DNA of 53,881 nt from Streptomyces blattellae (GCF_009709555.1 NZ_WJBG01000166.1:1-53881); one strand, 5' to 3'; positions 24,135-32,225 are shown, counted from the stretch's first letter. Numbers and translations: made by a program. The notes: generated from the sequence alone by a model not told the origin.

Positions 24135-24671
24135 ATGACATCGCTGCTGGAGAGGCTGAGGGCGAGGGCGTCACAGTCGCGGGCGAGGGTGGAGGACCTG
24201 CGCTCGCGGATCGCCGCGCTGGAAAAGGAGCTCGCCGCCGAGGAAGCGAAGCTGTCGCGGTGGGCGGTTGCTGAGGAGGCGGTGACCGAGCTGCTGGCCG
24301 AGGACGACGCCGGCGGTGGGGAGCCGGCGTCCGGGCTGCCGCCGGTGGCGGTGGCCGCGGCCAGGAGGCCGCAAGCCGTGGTCTCGGCGCCGGTGACGCG
24401 GGGGGACGGCGAGGTGCTGGCCGGGGCGAGTGAGGACGTGGTGCTCGCGCTGGCGTCGGCGGGACGGCCGCTGCGGTCGAGGGAAATCTGCGAGGCGGTC
24501 GGCGCGGGAACGGAGCACCGGCCGGTGGAAGGGATGCGGGTGAGGCTGAAGCGGCTGGTCAAGCAGGGCTGGCTGACCGAGGACCAGGTGGGGCTGTTCG
24601 CGATCGCGCCCGGGGTCGGGGATCCGGCGTCGGCGGGTGCGGTCGTGGAGGCGGCGGGCGGGGACGCGTGA
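24135..24671 (+). CDS. Coiled-coil and winged-helix protein of the element
   Basis: The protein has 178 residues from an ATG with GAAGGGGGC before it. Residues 3-55 form a strong coiled coil (LRARASQSRARVEDLRSRIA, then ALEKELAAEEAKL). An Ala/Gly/Pro linker follows. The C-terminal 70 residues look like a winged helix (VVLALASAGRPLRSREICEA, then MRVRLKRLVKQGWLTEDQ). I recall similar proteins next to transposases in Streptomyces, without known function. DNA binding as a dimer or oligomer is inferred. An 8-bp inverted repeat, GGTGATCA (23995-24002) and TGATCACC (24041-24048), lies in the divergent region before it. Confidence 0.7.
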   Translation: MTSLLERLRARASQSRARVEDLRSRIAALEKELAAEEAKLSRWAVAEEAVTELLAEDDAGGGEPASGLPPVAVAAARRPQAVVSAPVTRGDGEVLAGASEDVVLALASAGRPLRSREICEAVGAGTEHRPVEGMRVRLKRLVKQGWLTEDQVGLFAIAPGVGDPASAGAVVEAAGGDA

Positions 24672-24870
24672 GGCGGCGCCGTCGGGATGGCCGTCCCGGC
24701 GGCGCCTGGGGTTGCGTGAGCGCCCTGAACCATGAAGAAGAGGCTCGCGCGTCCGACAGGTTAGTGCTGTTGCGCCGTGTTGGGTTCGCCGGGCCGTAAC
24801 TGGGCTCTGGCCTGCGGGAATTGCAGTCTGTTGGCCGGGCCGGGAGGGCTTTGGCGGCATGTCTGCACCG

Positions 24871-25170
24871 TTACCGGCGCGCAAGCGGCGGCCACAGCGG
24901 GGTGTTCAGGCCCGTCTCCAGGCGGGCGATCGTGGCGACATCGGGCCAGCAGCGGCCCTCGATCACGTCGGCGATGGTCTGCCTGTTGACCCCCAGCAGG
25001 TCAGCGGCACCGCGGCGGCTCAGACCGCGTTCGCGCAGAGCGTCGGCGAGGCGGCGGGCGATGGTCTGGACGACTGCTGCGGCGACGTCGTCGACGACCG
25101 CGTGGGGCCAGGCTTCCGGGTCGCTGGCGCATTCCCTGGGCGCGCGGGAGCGCGCGCTGCCTCCGACCAT
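24871..25170 (-). CDS. XRE-family helix-turn-helix regulator
   Basis: The protein has 99 residues from the ATG at 25170, with AGGAG and GGAAG upstream. The HTH spans about 39-85: ARRLADALRERGLSRRGAAD, LLGVNRQTIADVIEGRCWPD, then VATIARLE. It is divergent from the recombinase-like gene with only 72 bp between the starts, so it probably represses that operon. The open frame continues far upstream on this strand as a shadow of the recombinase gene and was trimmed. Confidence 0.78.
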   Translation of the reverse strand: MVGGSARSRAPRECASDPEAWPHAVVDDVAAAVVQTIARRLADALRERGLSRRGAADLLGVNRQTIADVIEGRCWPDVATIARLETGLNTPLWPPLARR

Positions 25171-25242
25171 GCTTCCACGCTCCTGTCTGTTGACGTCGCA
25201 CGCGACTTGGGCGGCAGGTTGTCCTGCCACTACTCGTGGTCC

Positions 25243-26163
25243 ATGGCACTCGACCTGGCGACGTCTTCGGTCATCGACGCGTACACCCCGCGGGAGGCTC
25301 CCGCCTGCTGGGTTGAGGTGGGGCCGCTGGTGAAGGCGGTGGTCACGGCGACCGTCGAGCGTGTCCCTTACGCGGTTGTGGACCTGCTGCACGTTGTCGC
25401 CCGGCTGGCGCTCTGGGCGGAGGGGCGGGGGGTTGCCCGTGAGCCGGCCGCCTGGCTGAAGAACGAGACGGTCGACGCGTTCGTGCTGACCGGCTGCGCG
25501 GGCCTGAAGCCTGGCACCCTGCGCACCTACCGCACCTGGCTGCGGCGCGTGAGAGAGGTACTGGTCTTCGACGATGGCGGGCAGGAGGGGCTGAAGTTGT
25601 CCGCTCCGCCGGCGCCCGCGTCTCCCTACGAGGACGAAGAGATCGCCGCCTTGCGGTCCTGGGCCCGGCAGCTTCGCCCCCGGGCGCGGTCGGATGCGCT
25701 GGCCCTGATGGCGCTCGCGGACGGGATGGGACTCGCACCGGGGGAAATCGCCCGCCTGCGCGGGACGGACATCCGCCGCACCCGCTCCGGCGCCTGCGTA
25801 CTCGACGCCGCGGTGCTCGGACGGCTCCTGGTGGCCCACGCCGGCTGGGAAGAGATTCTCGCCGAGCTCACCGGACAGGCCGGGGACGACTTCCTGTTCC
25901 GCCCCGGCCACAAGGACCCGCCGCCGGACAACCTGATCGCCTCCTGGACCCACCAGCACCAGCCCGAGACACCCCTGCCGAAGCTGAACGCCCGCCGCCT
26001 GCGGGCTTCTTGGATCGTCTCCCTGATGCGCCGCCGCATCGACCCCGGAGTGATCGCGGCCGCGGCCGGGCTCGCCTCGACCGCCTCCCTCGCCCGCTAC
26101 CAGCACTTCGTGCCCCCGCTCAGCGACCGCGAGACGGCCCGGCTGCTGCGAGGCCAGCGGTGA
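25243..26163 (+). CDS. Tyrosine-recombinase-like protein with altered active site
   Basis: The protein has 306 residues from the ATG at 25243. The N-terminal part resembles a core-binding domain (KPGTLRTYRTWLRRVREVL). The C-terminal part follows the phage-integrase catalytic fold: ALADGMGLAPGEIARLRGTD, then LNARRLRASWIVSLMRRRID and AGLASTASLARYQHFV. Against the usual residues, Arg-I (GLRxGE) is Ala165, His of HxLR is Arg251, Arg-II is kept (Arg254), GH of box III is GL, and a Tyr remains at 286. It is either a divergent recombinase or a DNA-binding partner of the overlapping transposase-like protein. GTGA coupling to that gene is exact. Confidence 0.65.
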   Translation: MALDLATSSVIDAYTPREAPACWVEVGPLVKAVVTATVERVPYAVVDLLHVVARLALWAEGRGVAREPAAWLKNETVDAFVLTGCAGLKPGTLRTYRTWLRRVREVLVFDDGGQEGLKLSAPPAPASPYEDEEIAALRSWARQLRPRARSDALALMALADGMGLAPGEIARLRGTDIRRTRSGACVLDAAVLGRLLVAHAGWEEILAELTGQAGDDFLFRPGHKDPPPDNLIASWTHQHQPETPLPKLNARRLRASWIVSLMRRRIDPGVIAAAAGLASTASLARYQHFVPPLSDRETARLLRGQR

Positions 26164-27902
26164 GGGCCCCGCCGCCAGACCATCCGGCCGGCCGCTCCAG
26201 CCGGCCACGGCCGGTGACCGACGCCCCGGCCCGCATCCCGGACTCGAAGGTCTTCCAGCTGGCCACGTTGCTGGACCGCTCCGGCGCCCTCGACCTGATC
26301 AACGGCGAACTGTCCGGGCGGCCCGGCCCTGTCGGCCTTGCGCCCCGGACAGTGCTGACCGGACTGCTGCTGTCCGTCCACTACACCGGCAAGGCCACCC
26401 TGGCCGAAGCCTGGCGCATCCTCACCTTCAGCCTCTCGCCCACCGCCCAAGGCCGCCTCGGCATCGAGCCCGGCGAAACCGCCGACCCCCGGGCCCGACT
26501 GGCCCTCTCCCGCCGCGTCTACCGGGCCTTCGACCGCGTCACCACCGCACTGGACCCGGCCCGCTGCGACCGCCGACGCCGCCTGCCTCTGGATGAGGCC
26601 GCCACCTTCGCGGCGGCCTGGGAAGACGATGATCCCGAACACATGCGCAGGAGGGCCGTGCTGCAGCAGATCTGCACCGCCCTGATCACCAACACGATCC
26701 GGATCGCCCGCCGCTGCGGGGCACTGAAGCACTGGCGAGGCGACGTCGGCATCGACGCCACCGCCCTGGCCTCCTGGCACAAGCCGCCCAGCACCAAGCG
26801 CAACATGGCCTCCGTCGACCTCACCGCGGGCTGGCACTTTTCCGGCGGCTCCAGCGAACCCACCTTCGGCCTGAGCGGGCACCTCGCTCTCGCGGCCGCC
26901 TCCCGCCCCCACTCGGGGCGCGTCGCGCAGATCGCACTCGGCCTGGTCGTCGACTACCCCGGTGTCCGCACCGGCCCCAACGCGATCACCCTGCTCACAC
27001 CCCTGACCAGGCTCCAACTCCCCGTCGGGACGCTCGCCGTCGACCGCCTCTACACCGACACCCGCCCCGAGACCTTCGCCCTGCCCGCCCGCGCGCTCGG
27101 CTACCGGCTCGTCCTGGACTACAAGCAGGACCAGCGCGGCATCCAGGGCAGCCACCGCGGCGCCGTCATGATCGACGGCACCCTCACCTGCCCCTTCATC
27201 CCACCCGCACTCGCGAACGCCACCCACCGGCTCGACGACAAAACCGCCCGCCAGCCGGATGACCTCACCAAGACACAGATCAACAACCGGAAGCCGTACT
27301 TCCTCCACCTCAAACAGGGCCCCGACGAGGGCGGGGCCATCCGGCTCGCCTGCCCTGCCACCGGCACCTCGCCCACCGTCAACTGCCCGCGCAGGCCACC
27401 TGCCCGCACCCCGCCACGCACCATCGATCTCACCGACCCGCGACAGACACAGGCGCACCCGGCGGCCCGCCCCACCGTGACCATCCCGCCCCTCGCGGCC
27501 GGTTCCCTGCCGGACATCTGCCGCCAGCACTCGATCACGATCCACCCCGGCGACCTGGGCACCATGGACAAGTTCCGCCAGGACCTGCCCTACCTCACCG
27601 ACACCTGGACCGACACCTTCAAGGTCGTCAGGGCCCAGAACGAGGGAATCAACGGGATCCTCAAGGGCCACCACATCGACATCTCCCAGCCAAAGAACCG
27701 GCTCGCCCACGGCCGCGTCGCCCAGACCCTGCTGGCCGCACTCATGGTGACCATCGCGAACCTGCTCATCCTGGACGTCTACTGCCAGACGACCCACGGC
27801 GAGCACCTGCCCCAGGCCGCCTTCGCGGAACTCCCGCCCGCCCCACCGGACCGTTCCGCAGCCCGGCCGATCGGACGTCTCCCACCCGGGACACCCCGAT
27901 GA
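26160..27902 (+). CDS. DDE-transposase-like protein
   Basis: The protein has 580 residues from the GTG at 26160, which overlaps the recombinase-like stop (GTGA). An earlier in-frame ATG lies inside that gene and is unlikely. The N-terminal helical region (KVFQLATLLDRSGALDLING, then RTVLTGLLLSVHY) is transposase-like. The candidate catalytic triad is Asp199 in VGIDATALASWH, Asp295 in LAVDRLYTDTRPETF and Glu495 in RAQNEGINGILKGHH, with a Leu-rich C-terminal helix ending TIANLLILDVYC. The order and spacing fit an RNase H-fold transposase of the broad IS4/IS1182 kind, but I cannot name the family. It may be the mobility enzyme of the element. Confidence 0.68.
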   Translation: MRAPPPDHPAGRSSRPRPVTDAPARIPDSKVFQLATLLDRSGALDLINGELSGRPGPVGLAPRTVLTGLLLSVHYTGKATLAEAWRILTFSLSPTAQGRLGIEPGETADPRARLALSRRVYRAFDRVTTALDPARCDRRRRLPLDEAATFAAAWEDDDPEHMRRRAVLQQICTALITNTIRIARRCGALKHWRGDVGIDATALASWHKPPSTKRNMASVDLTAGWHFSGGSSEPTFGLSGHLALAAASRPHSGRVAQIALGLVVDYPGVRTGPNAITLLTPLTRLQLPVGTLAVDRLYTDTRPETFALPARALGYRLVLDYKQDQRGIQGSHRGAVMIDGTLTCPFIPPALANATHRLDDKTARQPDDLTKTQINNRKPYFLHLKQGPDEGGAIRLACPATGTSPTVNCPRRPPARTPPRTIDLTDPRQTQAHPAARPTVTIPPLAAGSLPDICRQHSITIHPGDLGTMDKFRQDLPYLTDTWTDTFKVVRAQNEGINGILKGHHIDISQPKNRLAHGRVAQTLLAALMVTIANLLILDVYCQTTHGEHLPQAAFAELPPAPPDRSAARPIGRLPPGTPR

Positions 27903-28068
27903 CCCGCAAGTGAACAGCCACACTAACCGCCGCCACGAGACTTCCCCAGTCCCGCAGCCACACCACCGCGCGCTCCACGGCATCGGCCACCCCCGGAAGG
28001 CCCGATCCGCAAGCCCCGGAACCGCCCCTCAGCCCCGGCCGACCTCCGAACCACCCCCGAAAACTGCA

Positions 28069-28103
28069 AGATCCCGCCAGATCGACTCGATCGGACGGGA
28101 TCT
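28069..28103 (-). terminator. Element-borne terminator for tRNA-Ala copy 2
   Basis: AGATCCCG and CGGGATCT arms share the same 8 bases as the displaced native terminator at 23181-23208. The loop is longer and the downstream T-run (GCAGTTTTC) is weaker. It lies about 40 bp after the tRNA 3' end, replacing the lost terminator. Confidence 0.6.
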
Positions 28104-28114
28104 CGTGAACCACT

Positions 28115-28135
28115 CCTGATAGATCTCAAGAACAG
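28115..28135. repeat. Right inverted repeat of the element
   Basis: CCTGATA, 3 bp, CTCAAGAACAG. It is the inverted counterpart of 23238-23262, three bases from the right direct repeat. Confidence 0.65.
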
Positions 28136-28138
28136 TCC

Positions 28139-28157
28139 TCCTGTGGAGCTAAGGAGA
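28139..28157. repeat. Right 19-bp direct repeat (start of intact tRNA-Ala)
   Basis: TCCTGTGGAGCTAAGGAGA is identical to 23212-23230. Bases 28144-28157 are the 3' end of the functional tRNA. Confidence 0.85.
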
Positions 28158-28216
28158 ATTGAACTCCTGACCTCCTGCATGCCATGCAGGCGCTCTACCA
28201 ACTGAGCTATAGCCCC
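28144..28216 (-). tRNA. tRNA-Ala (GGC anticodon), second copy, element insertion target
   Basis: All 73 nt are identical to the tRNA at 22366-22438. It folds with the same stems and the anticodon loop ATGGCAT. Insertion of the element at its 3' boundary leaves the mature tRNA sequence intact and changes only the downstream sequence. Confidence 0.96.
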
Positions 28217-28330
28217 TTGCACCACGCGGCGGAGCCGCATAATGTCTCGCCCCGTTCGGCGGGCGAACAAGAAGAACTGTAGCCTGCGACCTGCCGGAAA
28301 GTGAAATCCGGGTCACGGGCCGCGCAGCGC

Positions 28331-28993
28331 TCAGTCGTCGTCGCCGAGCACCGGCTCCGGAAGCGTCCCCGCGTTGTGTTCGAGCAGCCGCCATCCGCGG
28401 GCGCCCTCACCGAGGACGGACCAGCAGCAGTTGGACAGGCCGCCGAGGCTCTCCCAGTGGCGGGCCTCCAGGCCGAGGAGACGGCCTATGGTGGTGCGGA
28501 TCGTGCCGCCGTGGCTGACCACCACGAGCGTGCCGTCGTCGGGCAGCTTCTCGGCGTGCCGGAGCACGACGGGGGCGGCGCGGTCGGCGACCTCCGTCTC
28601 CAGCTCGCCGCCGCCGCGGCGGACCGGCTCACCGCGCTTCCACGCGGCGTACTCCTCGCCGTGCCGGGCGATGATCTCCTCGTGCGTCAGCCCCTGCCAG
28701 ACGCCCGCGTAGGTCTCGCGCAGCCCCTCGTCGTGAGCCACCTCCAGGCCAGTGAGCCCGGAGAGCTCGGCGGCCGTGTGGGCGGCCCGCTTCAGGTCCG
28801 AGGCGACGATCGCGTCGGGCTTCAGGGAGGCCAGCAGCCGGGCGGCGCGGCGGGCCTGGGCGAGGCCGGCGTCGGTCAGGGCGACGTCGGTGGTGCCCTG
28901 GAAACGGCGCTCCACGTTCCACGCGGTCTGGCCGTGCCGCCACAGGATGACGCGGCGGCCCCGGCCCGGCCTCGCGCCGGCGGGCGCGCTCAC
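28331..28993 (-). CDS. Histidine phosphatase (phosphoglycerate-mutase-like)
   Basis: The protein has 220 residues from the GTG at 28993, which overlaps the rsfS stop by GTGA. The phospho-acceptor His is in ILWRHGQTAWNVERRF and the second catalytic His in VVVSHGGTIRTT; the Glu region is LRETYAGVWQGLT. The family includes cofactor-dependent mutases, acid phosphatases and broad phosphatases. The link to rsfS and nadD is conserved in actinomycetes, where it is often annotated as a phosphoglycerate mutase. Substrate is not predictable. An open frame further upstream is a shadow of rsfS. Confidence 0.9.
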   Translation of the reverse strand: MSAPAGARPGRGRRVILWRHGQTAWNVERRFQGTTDVALTDAGLAQARRAARLLASLKPDAIVASDLKRAAHTAAELSGLTGLEVAHDEGLRETYAGVWQGLTHEEIIARHGEEYAAWKRGEPVRRGGGELETEVADRAAPVVLRHAEKLPDDGTLVVVSHGGTIRTTIGRLLGLEARHWESLGGLSNCCWSVLGEGARGWRLLEHNAGTLPEPVLGDDD

Positions 28994-29433
28994 CGCAGCT
29001 CTCCGAACTCGGCGGCGTCCTCCTCGGCCTGCAGCTTGGCGTGCTCGGCGGCCTTGCCGCGGGTGGCCTTGGCGTCGGCGGGCAGCTCCAGTTCGGGGCA
29101 GTCCTTCCACAGCCGCTCCAGGGCGTAGAAGACACGCTCCTCGCTGTGCTGGACGTGCACGACGATGTCGACGTAGTCGAGCAGGACCCAGCGGGCCTCG
29201 CGGTCGCCCTCCCGGCGCACCGGCTTGGCGTCGAGTTCCTTGTTCAGCCGCTCCTCGATCTCGTCGACGATCGACTTGACCTGGCGGTCGTTGGGCGCGG
29301 AGGCCAGCAGGAAGGCGTCCGTGATCGACAGCACGTCGCTGACGTCGTAGGCGATGATGTCGTGTGCGAGCTTGTCGGCCGCTGCCTGGGCGGCGGTGCT
29401 GATGAGCTCAAGAGAACGGTCAGTGGCGGTCAC
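28990..29433 (-). CDS. rsfS: Ribosomal silencing factor RsfS
   Basis: The protein has 147 residues. It binds ribosomal protein L14 and blocks subunit joining when nutrients are short. Family motifs present are DIIAYDVSDVLSITDAFLLA, NDRQVKSIVDEIEERL and REARWVLLDYVDIVVHVQH. An acidic/Ala tail extends past the usual end. It overlaps the phosphatase gene and lies in the conserved nadD-LCP-rsfS order. Confidence 0.95.
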   Translation of the reverse strand: MTATDRSLELISTAAQAAADKLAHDIIAYDVSDVLSITDAFLLASAPNDRQVKSIVDEIEERLNKELDAKPVRREGDREARWVLLDYVDIVVHVQHSEERVFYALERLWKDCPELELPADAKATRGKAAEHAKLQAEEDAAEFGELR

Positions 29434-29535
29434 TACGTGGCTTTCGGTCGGCGGTCACTTGACATCAAGGGTCTCACGACCGCCGACGGCACCCCGGGTG
29501 ATTAGGAGATCACTCCCGGTCGTTCGCCGCGGGGC

Positions 29536-31368
29536 TCAGGACGAGGCCGGCTCGTAGTCCTGGCCGAGCACCACCGACACGTCCGCGTTCGAGGACGCCT
29601 CGCCCTTGGTGACGGCGCTGGTGGGCAGGCCCAGCGTCTTGGCGACCTCGGTGGCGTTCTCCTTGTCGGCGGCATCGGCGTAGGTGACCTTGGAGGCCGC
29701 CTGGGCGCCGGCCGGCGTGCCGCCCTCCAGGAAGGTGAAGCCGCCGTTGAGGAGCACGACGCGGGCCTGCTCGGTGTTGTCCTTGACGCCGCTGGCGTTC
29801 TGCACGGACACGCGGACGGCGGCATCCTTGTCGGGGCTCTTCGCGGTGCCGCCGAGGACGTCCTTGACCACGCCGTCGCTCGCCTGCGCGCTGAGTGTGC
29901 CGTCGGTCTGGACGGGCAGCAGCGCCGTCCTGTAGTCGCCGCCCTTGGCGAGGTCGGCGAGCTTGGCGAGGAAGGCGCCCAGGTCGTCGTCGGTCAGCGA
30001 CGGGTCGAGGATCTGCGCCAGCGTCTGCACGGTGGTCGTGGCCGCCGCCGGGTCGGAGGACAGCTTGCGCAGCACGGCCTGCATGACCTGCCCGAACCGC
30101 TCCAGCTGGGCGTTCTGGTCCTCGCCGGACGCGCGGTAGGTGGCGTAGGCGACGGCCATCTTGCCGCTGAGGGTCTGGTCCTCGCCCTTGCTCACCAGGG
30201 GCGCGGTGCCCTTCTTCTCGGCGTCGGGGTCGGGCACGTCGGTGTCGGTGGTGACATCGATGTTGCCGACCAGGTCCACCAGGTTCTGCAGATACGGGGT
30301 GTCCAGCCGCCAGGTGCCCTGGATCTGGGTGCCGAGGACGGTGTCGAGGGCCTCGCGCGTTCCGGAGGAGCCGTCGTCCTCGACGGACTTGGCGAGGGTG
30401 GTCGTGGTGCCGTCGTCGTCGGTCATGCCCAGGGAGTTGGGCAGCAGGACGGTGGTGCCCTGCTTGGTGGTGGTGTTGTCGACGAGCAGCGCCGTGGCGG
30501 TGCCGCCCTGCTTGGTGTCGTGCAGATGGACGACGATCACGTCCCGCTTCTGGGCGCCCACGGGTGTCGCCGAGCCGGCCTCCGAGTCGTCCGACGAGGA
30601 CAGGCCGGGCAGTTGGCCCGCGTACCAGAGATAGCCGACCCCGCCGACCGCGGTCAGCGCGAGGGCGACGACCAGGGCGACGACCCGGCTGCGGGCGCGG
30701 CGCCGGGCCTCCTCACGGCGCTCGGTGCGGTTCTCGGTGAACGCCAGCCAGTCGATGACGTCCTCGGAGTCGGCGTCGGGCTCCTCGACGAACGCGAACT
30801 GCTCGGTGTGGTACTCCCGTTCGGGCTGCGCCGCGGCCTCGTGCTCGGCCGGACCGGCCTGCTGCGGGATGTAGGCGGTCTGCTCGGCGGTGCGCTGCTC
30901 GGCGGTGCGCTGCTCGACGCGCGGCTGCCGGCCGCTGGTCGCGGCCTGGCCGTAGGGGTCGTACGGCGTGGCGGTGCCGGCGCCCCCTCGGCCGCGGTTG
31001 CCGAAGGCGTCGAAGGAAGAGGCGGCGGGCGCCTGCTGACCGGTGTCGTAGGCGTTGTAGGGGTCGTACGGCGAAACCGGTTGCTGGGAACCGGTGTCAT
31101 AGGGAGGAACCGGTTGCTGCGAGGCCGTGTCGTACGGGTCGTAGGAGGGCACCGGCGGCTGCTGGCCCGTGCTGTACGGGTCGTAGCCGTAGCCCTGCCG
31201 ACCGCCTTGCTGCTGCTGTTGCTGTGCGTACGGGTCGTACGACTGCTGGTGCGGGAGCTGCTGGGCCGGGACCTGCCGGTACACCGGCCGGCCATACTCG
31301 TCGTAGCCGACGACTTCGTACTGGTCGCCGTGATCGCCGGGGTACCCCGCGTCGTATCGGTCGTTCAC
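29536..31368 (-). CDS. LytR-CpsA-Psr (LCP)-related membrane protein with LytR C-terminal domain
   Basis: The protein has 610 residues from the GTG at 31368 (VNDRYDAGYPGDHGD), 16 bp after nadD. The first 230 residues are Tyr/Gln/Pro-rich with repeats (YDPYDT, QQPV, QRTAEQRTAEQTA) and a Q6 run. A membrane helix (VVALVVALALTAVGGVGYLWY) comes near residue 245. An extracytoplasmic LCP-like region follows, then a LytR_C domain (VRVSVQNASGV). Typical LCP enzymes carry conserved Arg/Asp residues (for example SIPRD and RxR); here the matching region reads LLPNSLG and the Arg cluster is sparse. It may bind polymer or lipid rather than transfer it. A related S. coelicolor gene has been tied to spore-wall assembly, from memory. 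Confidence 0.78.
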   Translation of the reverse strand: MNDRYDAGYPGDHGDQYEVVGYDEYGRPVYRQVPAQQLPHQQSYDPYAQQQQQQGGRQGYGYDPYSTGQQPPVPSYDPYDTASQQPVPPYDTGSQQPVSPYDPYNAYDTGQQAPAASSFDAFGNRGRGGAGTATPYDPYGQAATSGRQPRVEQRTAEQRTAEQTAYIPQQAGPAEHEAAAQPEREYHTEQFAFVEEPDADSEDVIDWLAFTENRTERREEARRRARSRVVALVVALALTAVGGVGYLWYAGQLPGLSSSDDSEAGSATPVGAQKRDVIVVHLHDTKQGGTATALLVDNTTTKQGTTVLLPNSLGMTDDDGTTTTLAKSVEDDGSSGTREALDTVLGTQIQGTWRLDTPYLQNLVDLVGNIDVTTDTDVPDPDAEKKGTAPLVSKGEDQTLSGKMAVAYATYRASGEDQNAQLERFGQVMQAVLRKLSSDPAAATTTVQTLAQILDPSLTDDDLGAFLAKLADLAKGGDYRTALLPVQTDGTLSAQASDGVVKDVLGGTAKSPDKDAAVRVSVQNASGVKDNTEQARVVLLNGGFTFLEGGTPAGAQAASKVTYADAADKENATEVAKTLGLPTSAVTKGEASSNADVSVVLGQDYEPASS

Positions 31369-31384
31369 CGGTGCCCCTCTCGGC

Positions 31385-32011
31385 TCACTCGCCGCGATAC
31401 AGCTCGCGCTTGTCGATGTAGCGCACGACTCCGTCCGGCACCATGTACCAGATGGGGTCCCCCTTGGCGACTCTCGCACGGCAATCGGTGGACGAGATGG
31501 CCAAAGCGGGAACCTCGACGAGCGAAACACCGCCTTCCGGAAGGCCGGCGTCGGTCAGATGGTGGCCGGGGCGGGTGACCCCGATGAAATGCGCGAGGGA
31601 GAACAGTTCCGCCGTGTCCCGCCAGGTGAGGAGCTGGGCGAGGGCGTCGGCGCCCGTGATGAAGAAGAGGTCCGTGTCGGGGTTGAGGGCGCGCAGGTCG
31701 CGCAGGGTGTCGACGGTGTACGTCGGCCCGCCGCGGTCGATGTCGATACGGCTCACCGAGAACTGCGGGTTCTCGGCGGTCGCGATGACCGTCATCAGAT
31801 AGCGGTCCTCGGCCAGGGAGACCTTGCGGTGGCTCTTCTGCCACGGCTGGCCGGTGGGGACGAACACCACTTCGTCCAGGTGGAACTGCGCCGCGACCTC
31901 GCTGGCCGCCACCAGGTGACCGTGGTGGATCGGGTCAAACGTCCCGCCCATGACGCCGAGGCGACGCTTGCCCGGATTCGTCGGGCCGGTAGGCATGTCC
32001 TGCTCTCCCAT
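31385..32011 (-). CDS. nadD: Nicotinate-mononucleotide adenylyltransferase
   Basis: The protein has 208 residues. It joins ATP and nicotinate mononucleotide in NAD synthesis. The nucleotidyltransferase motif is GVMGGTFDPIHHGHL, with QPWQKSH and ISSTDCRARV (the ISSTxxR signature) further on. The ATG at 32011 or the one five codons in (MPTGPTNPGK, better spaced from AGGAC) could be used. It heads the nadD-LCP-rsfS-phosphatase operon. Confidence 0.95.
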   Translation of the reverse strand: MGEQDMPTGPTNPGKRRLGVMGGTFDPIHHGHLVAASEVAAQFHLDEVVFVPTGQPWQKSHRKVSLAEDRYLMTVIATAENPQFSVSRIDIDRGGPTYTVDTLRDLRALNPDTDLFFITGADALAQLLTWRDTAELFSLAHFIGVTRPGHHLTDAGLPEGGVSLVEVPALAISSTDCRARVAKGDPIWYMVPDGVVRYIDKRELYRGE

Positions 32012-32057
32012 GCGTGCAGACCCTACCGGCCCGTCCTGAGGACTCCGGCCGGCAGCT

Positions 32058-32225
32058 TCAGCGGTCGCGGTTGAAGCGGGTGGTGATCCACAGCAGAAGC
32101 ATCAGGATGAAGAAGGCGGCGCCGCCCGTCAGATAGGGGCTGAGGCTCTCGTGGTTGCCGCCGTGCTCCTCGCCCTCGGCGGCGAGGGTGACCAACTGGG
32201 CTGCGGTGCTGTGGAAGCTCATCAT
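32058..32225 (-). CDS. 55-residue small membrane protein, unknown function
   Basis: The start is one of two adjacent ATGs. It has a polar N-terminus with an acidic/His patch (AAEGEEHGGNHE), one membrane helix (GGAAFFILMLLLWITT) and a basic end (RFNRDR). The charge pattern puts the short C-terminus in the cytoplasm. It lies just upstream of nadD on the same strand. I recall a similar small protein at this place in other Streptomyces, without function. Confidence 0.65.
   Translation of the reverse strand: MMSFHSTAAQLVTLAAEGEEHGGNHESLSPYLTGGAAFFILMLLLWITTRFNRDR

Larger units (their letters stand above)
23231..28138. mobile_element. Integrated element (about 4.9 kb) at the 3' end of tRNA-Ala
   Basis: It is bounded by the 19-bp direct repeats at 23212-23230 and 28139-28157, the right one inside an intact tRNA. 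Just inside are inverted copies of CTGTTCTTGAG (23238-23248 and 28125-28135) and TATCAGG (23256-23262 and 28115-28121), with unequal spacing. Cargo: a GyrB-like ATPase-domain protein, a coiled-coil/winged-helix protein, an XRE regulator, a tyrosine-recombinase-like protein and a DDE-transposase-like protein. A terminator at its right end resembles the displaced tRNA terminator. Integration at a tRNA 3' end suggests a site-specific recombinase, while terminal inverted repeats plus a DDE gene suggest a transposon. Which protein moves it is not settled. Confidence 0.72.

Noticed and set aside
22366..28216. A single larger element bounded by the two whole tRNA-Ala genes
   Set aside because: The zinc-ribbon genes look like native chromosome, and the displaced tRNA terminator and 3' fragment at 23181-23230 place the left end there instead.
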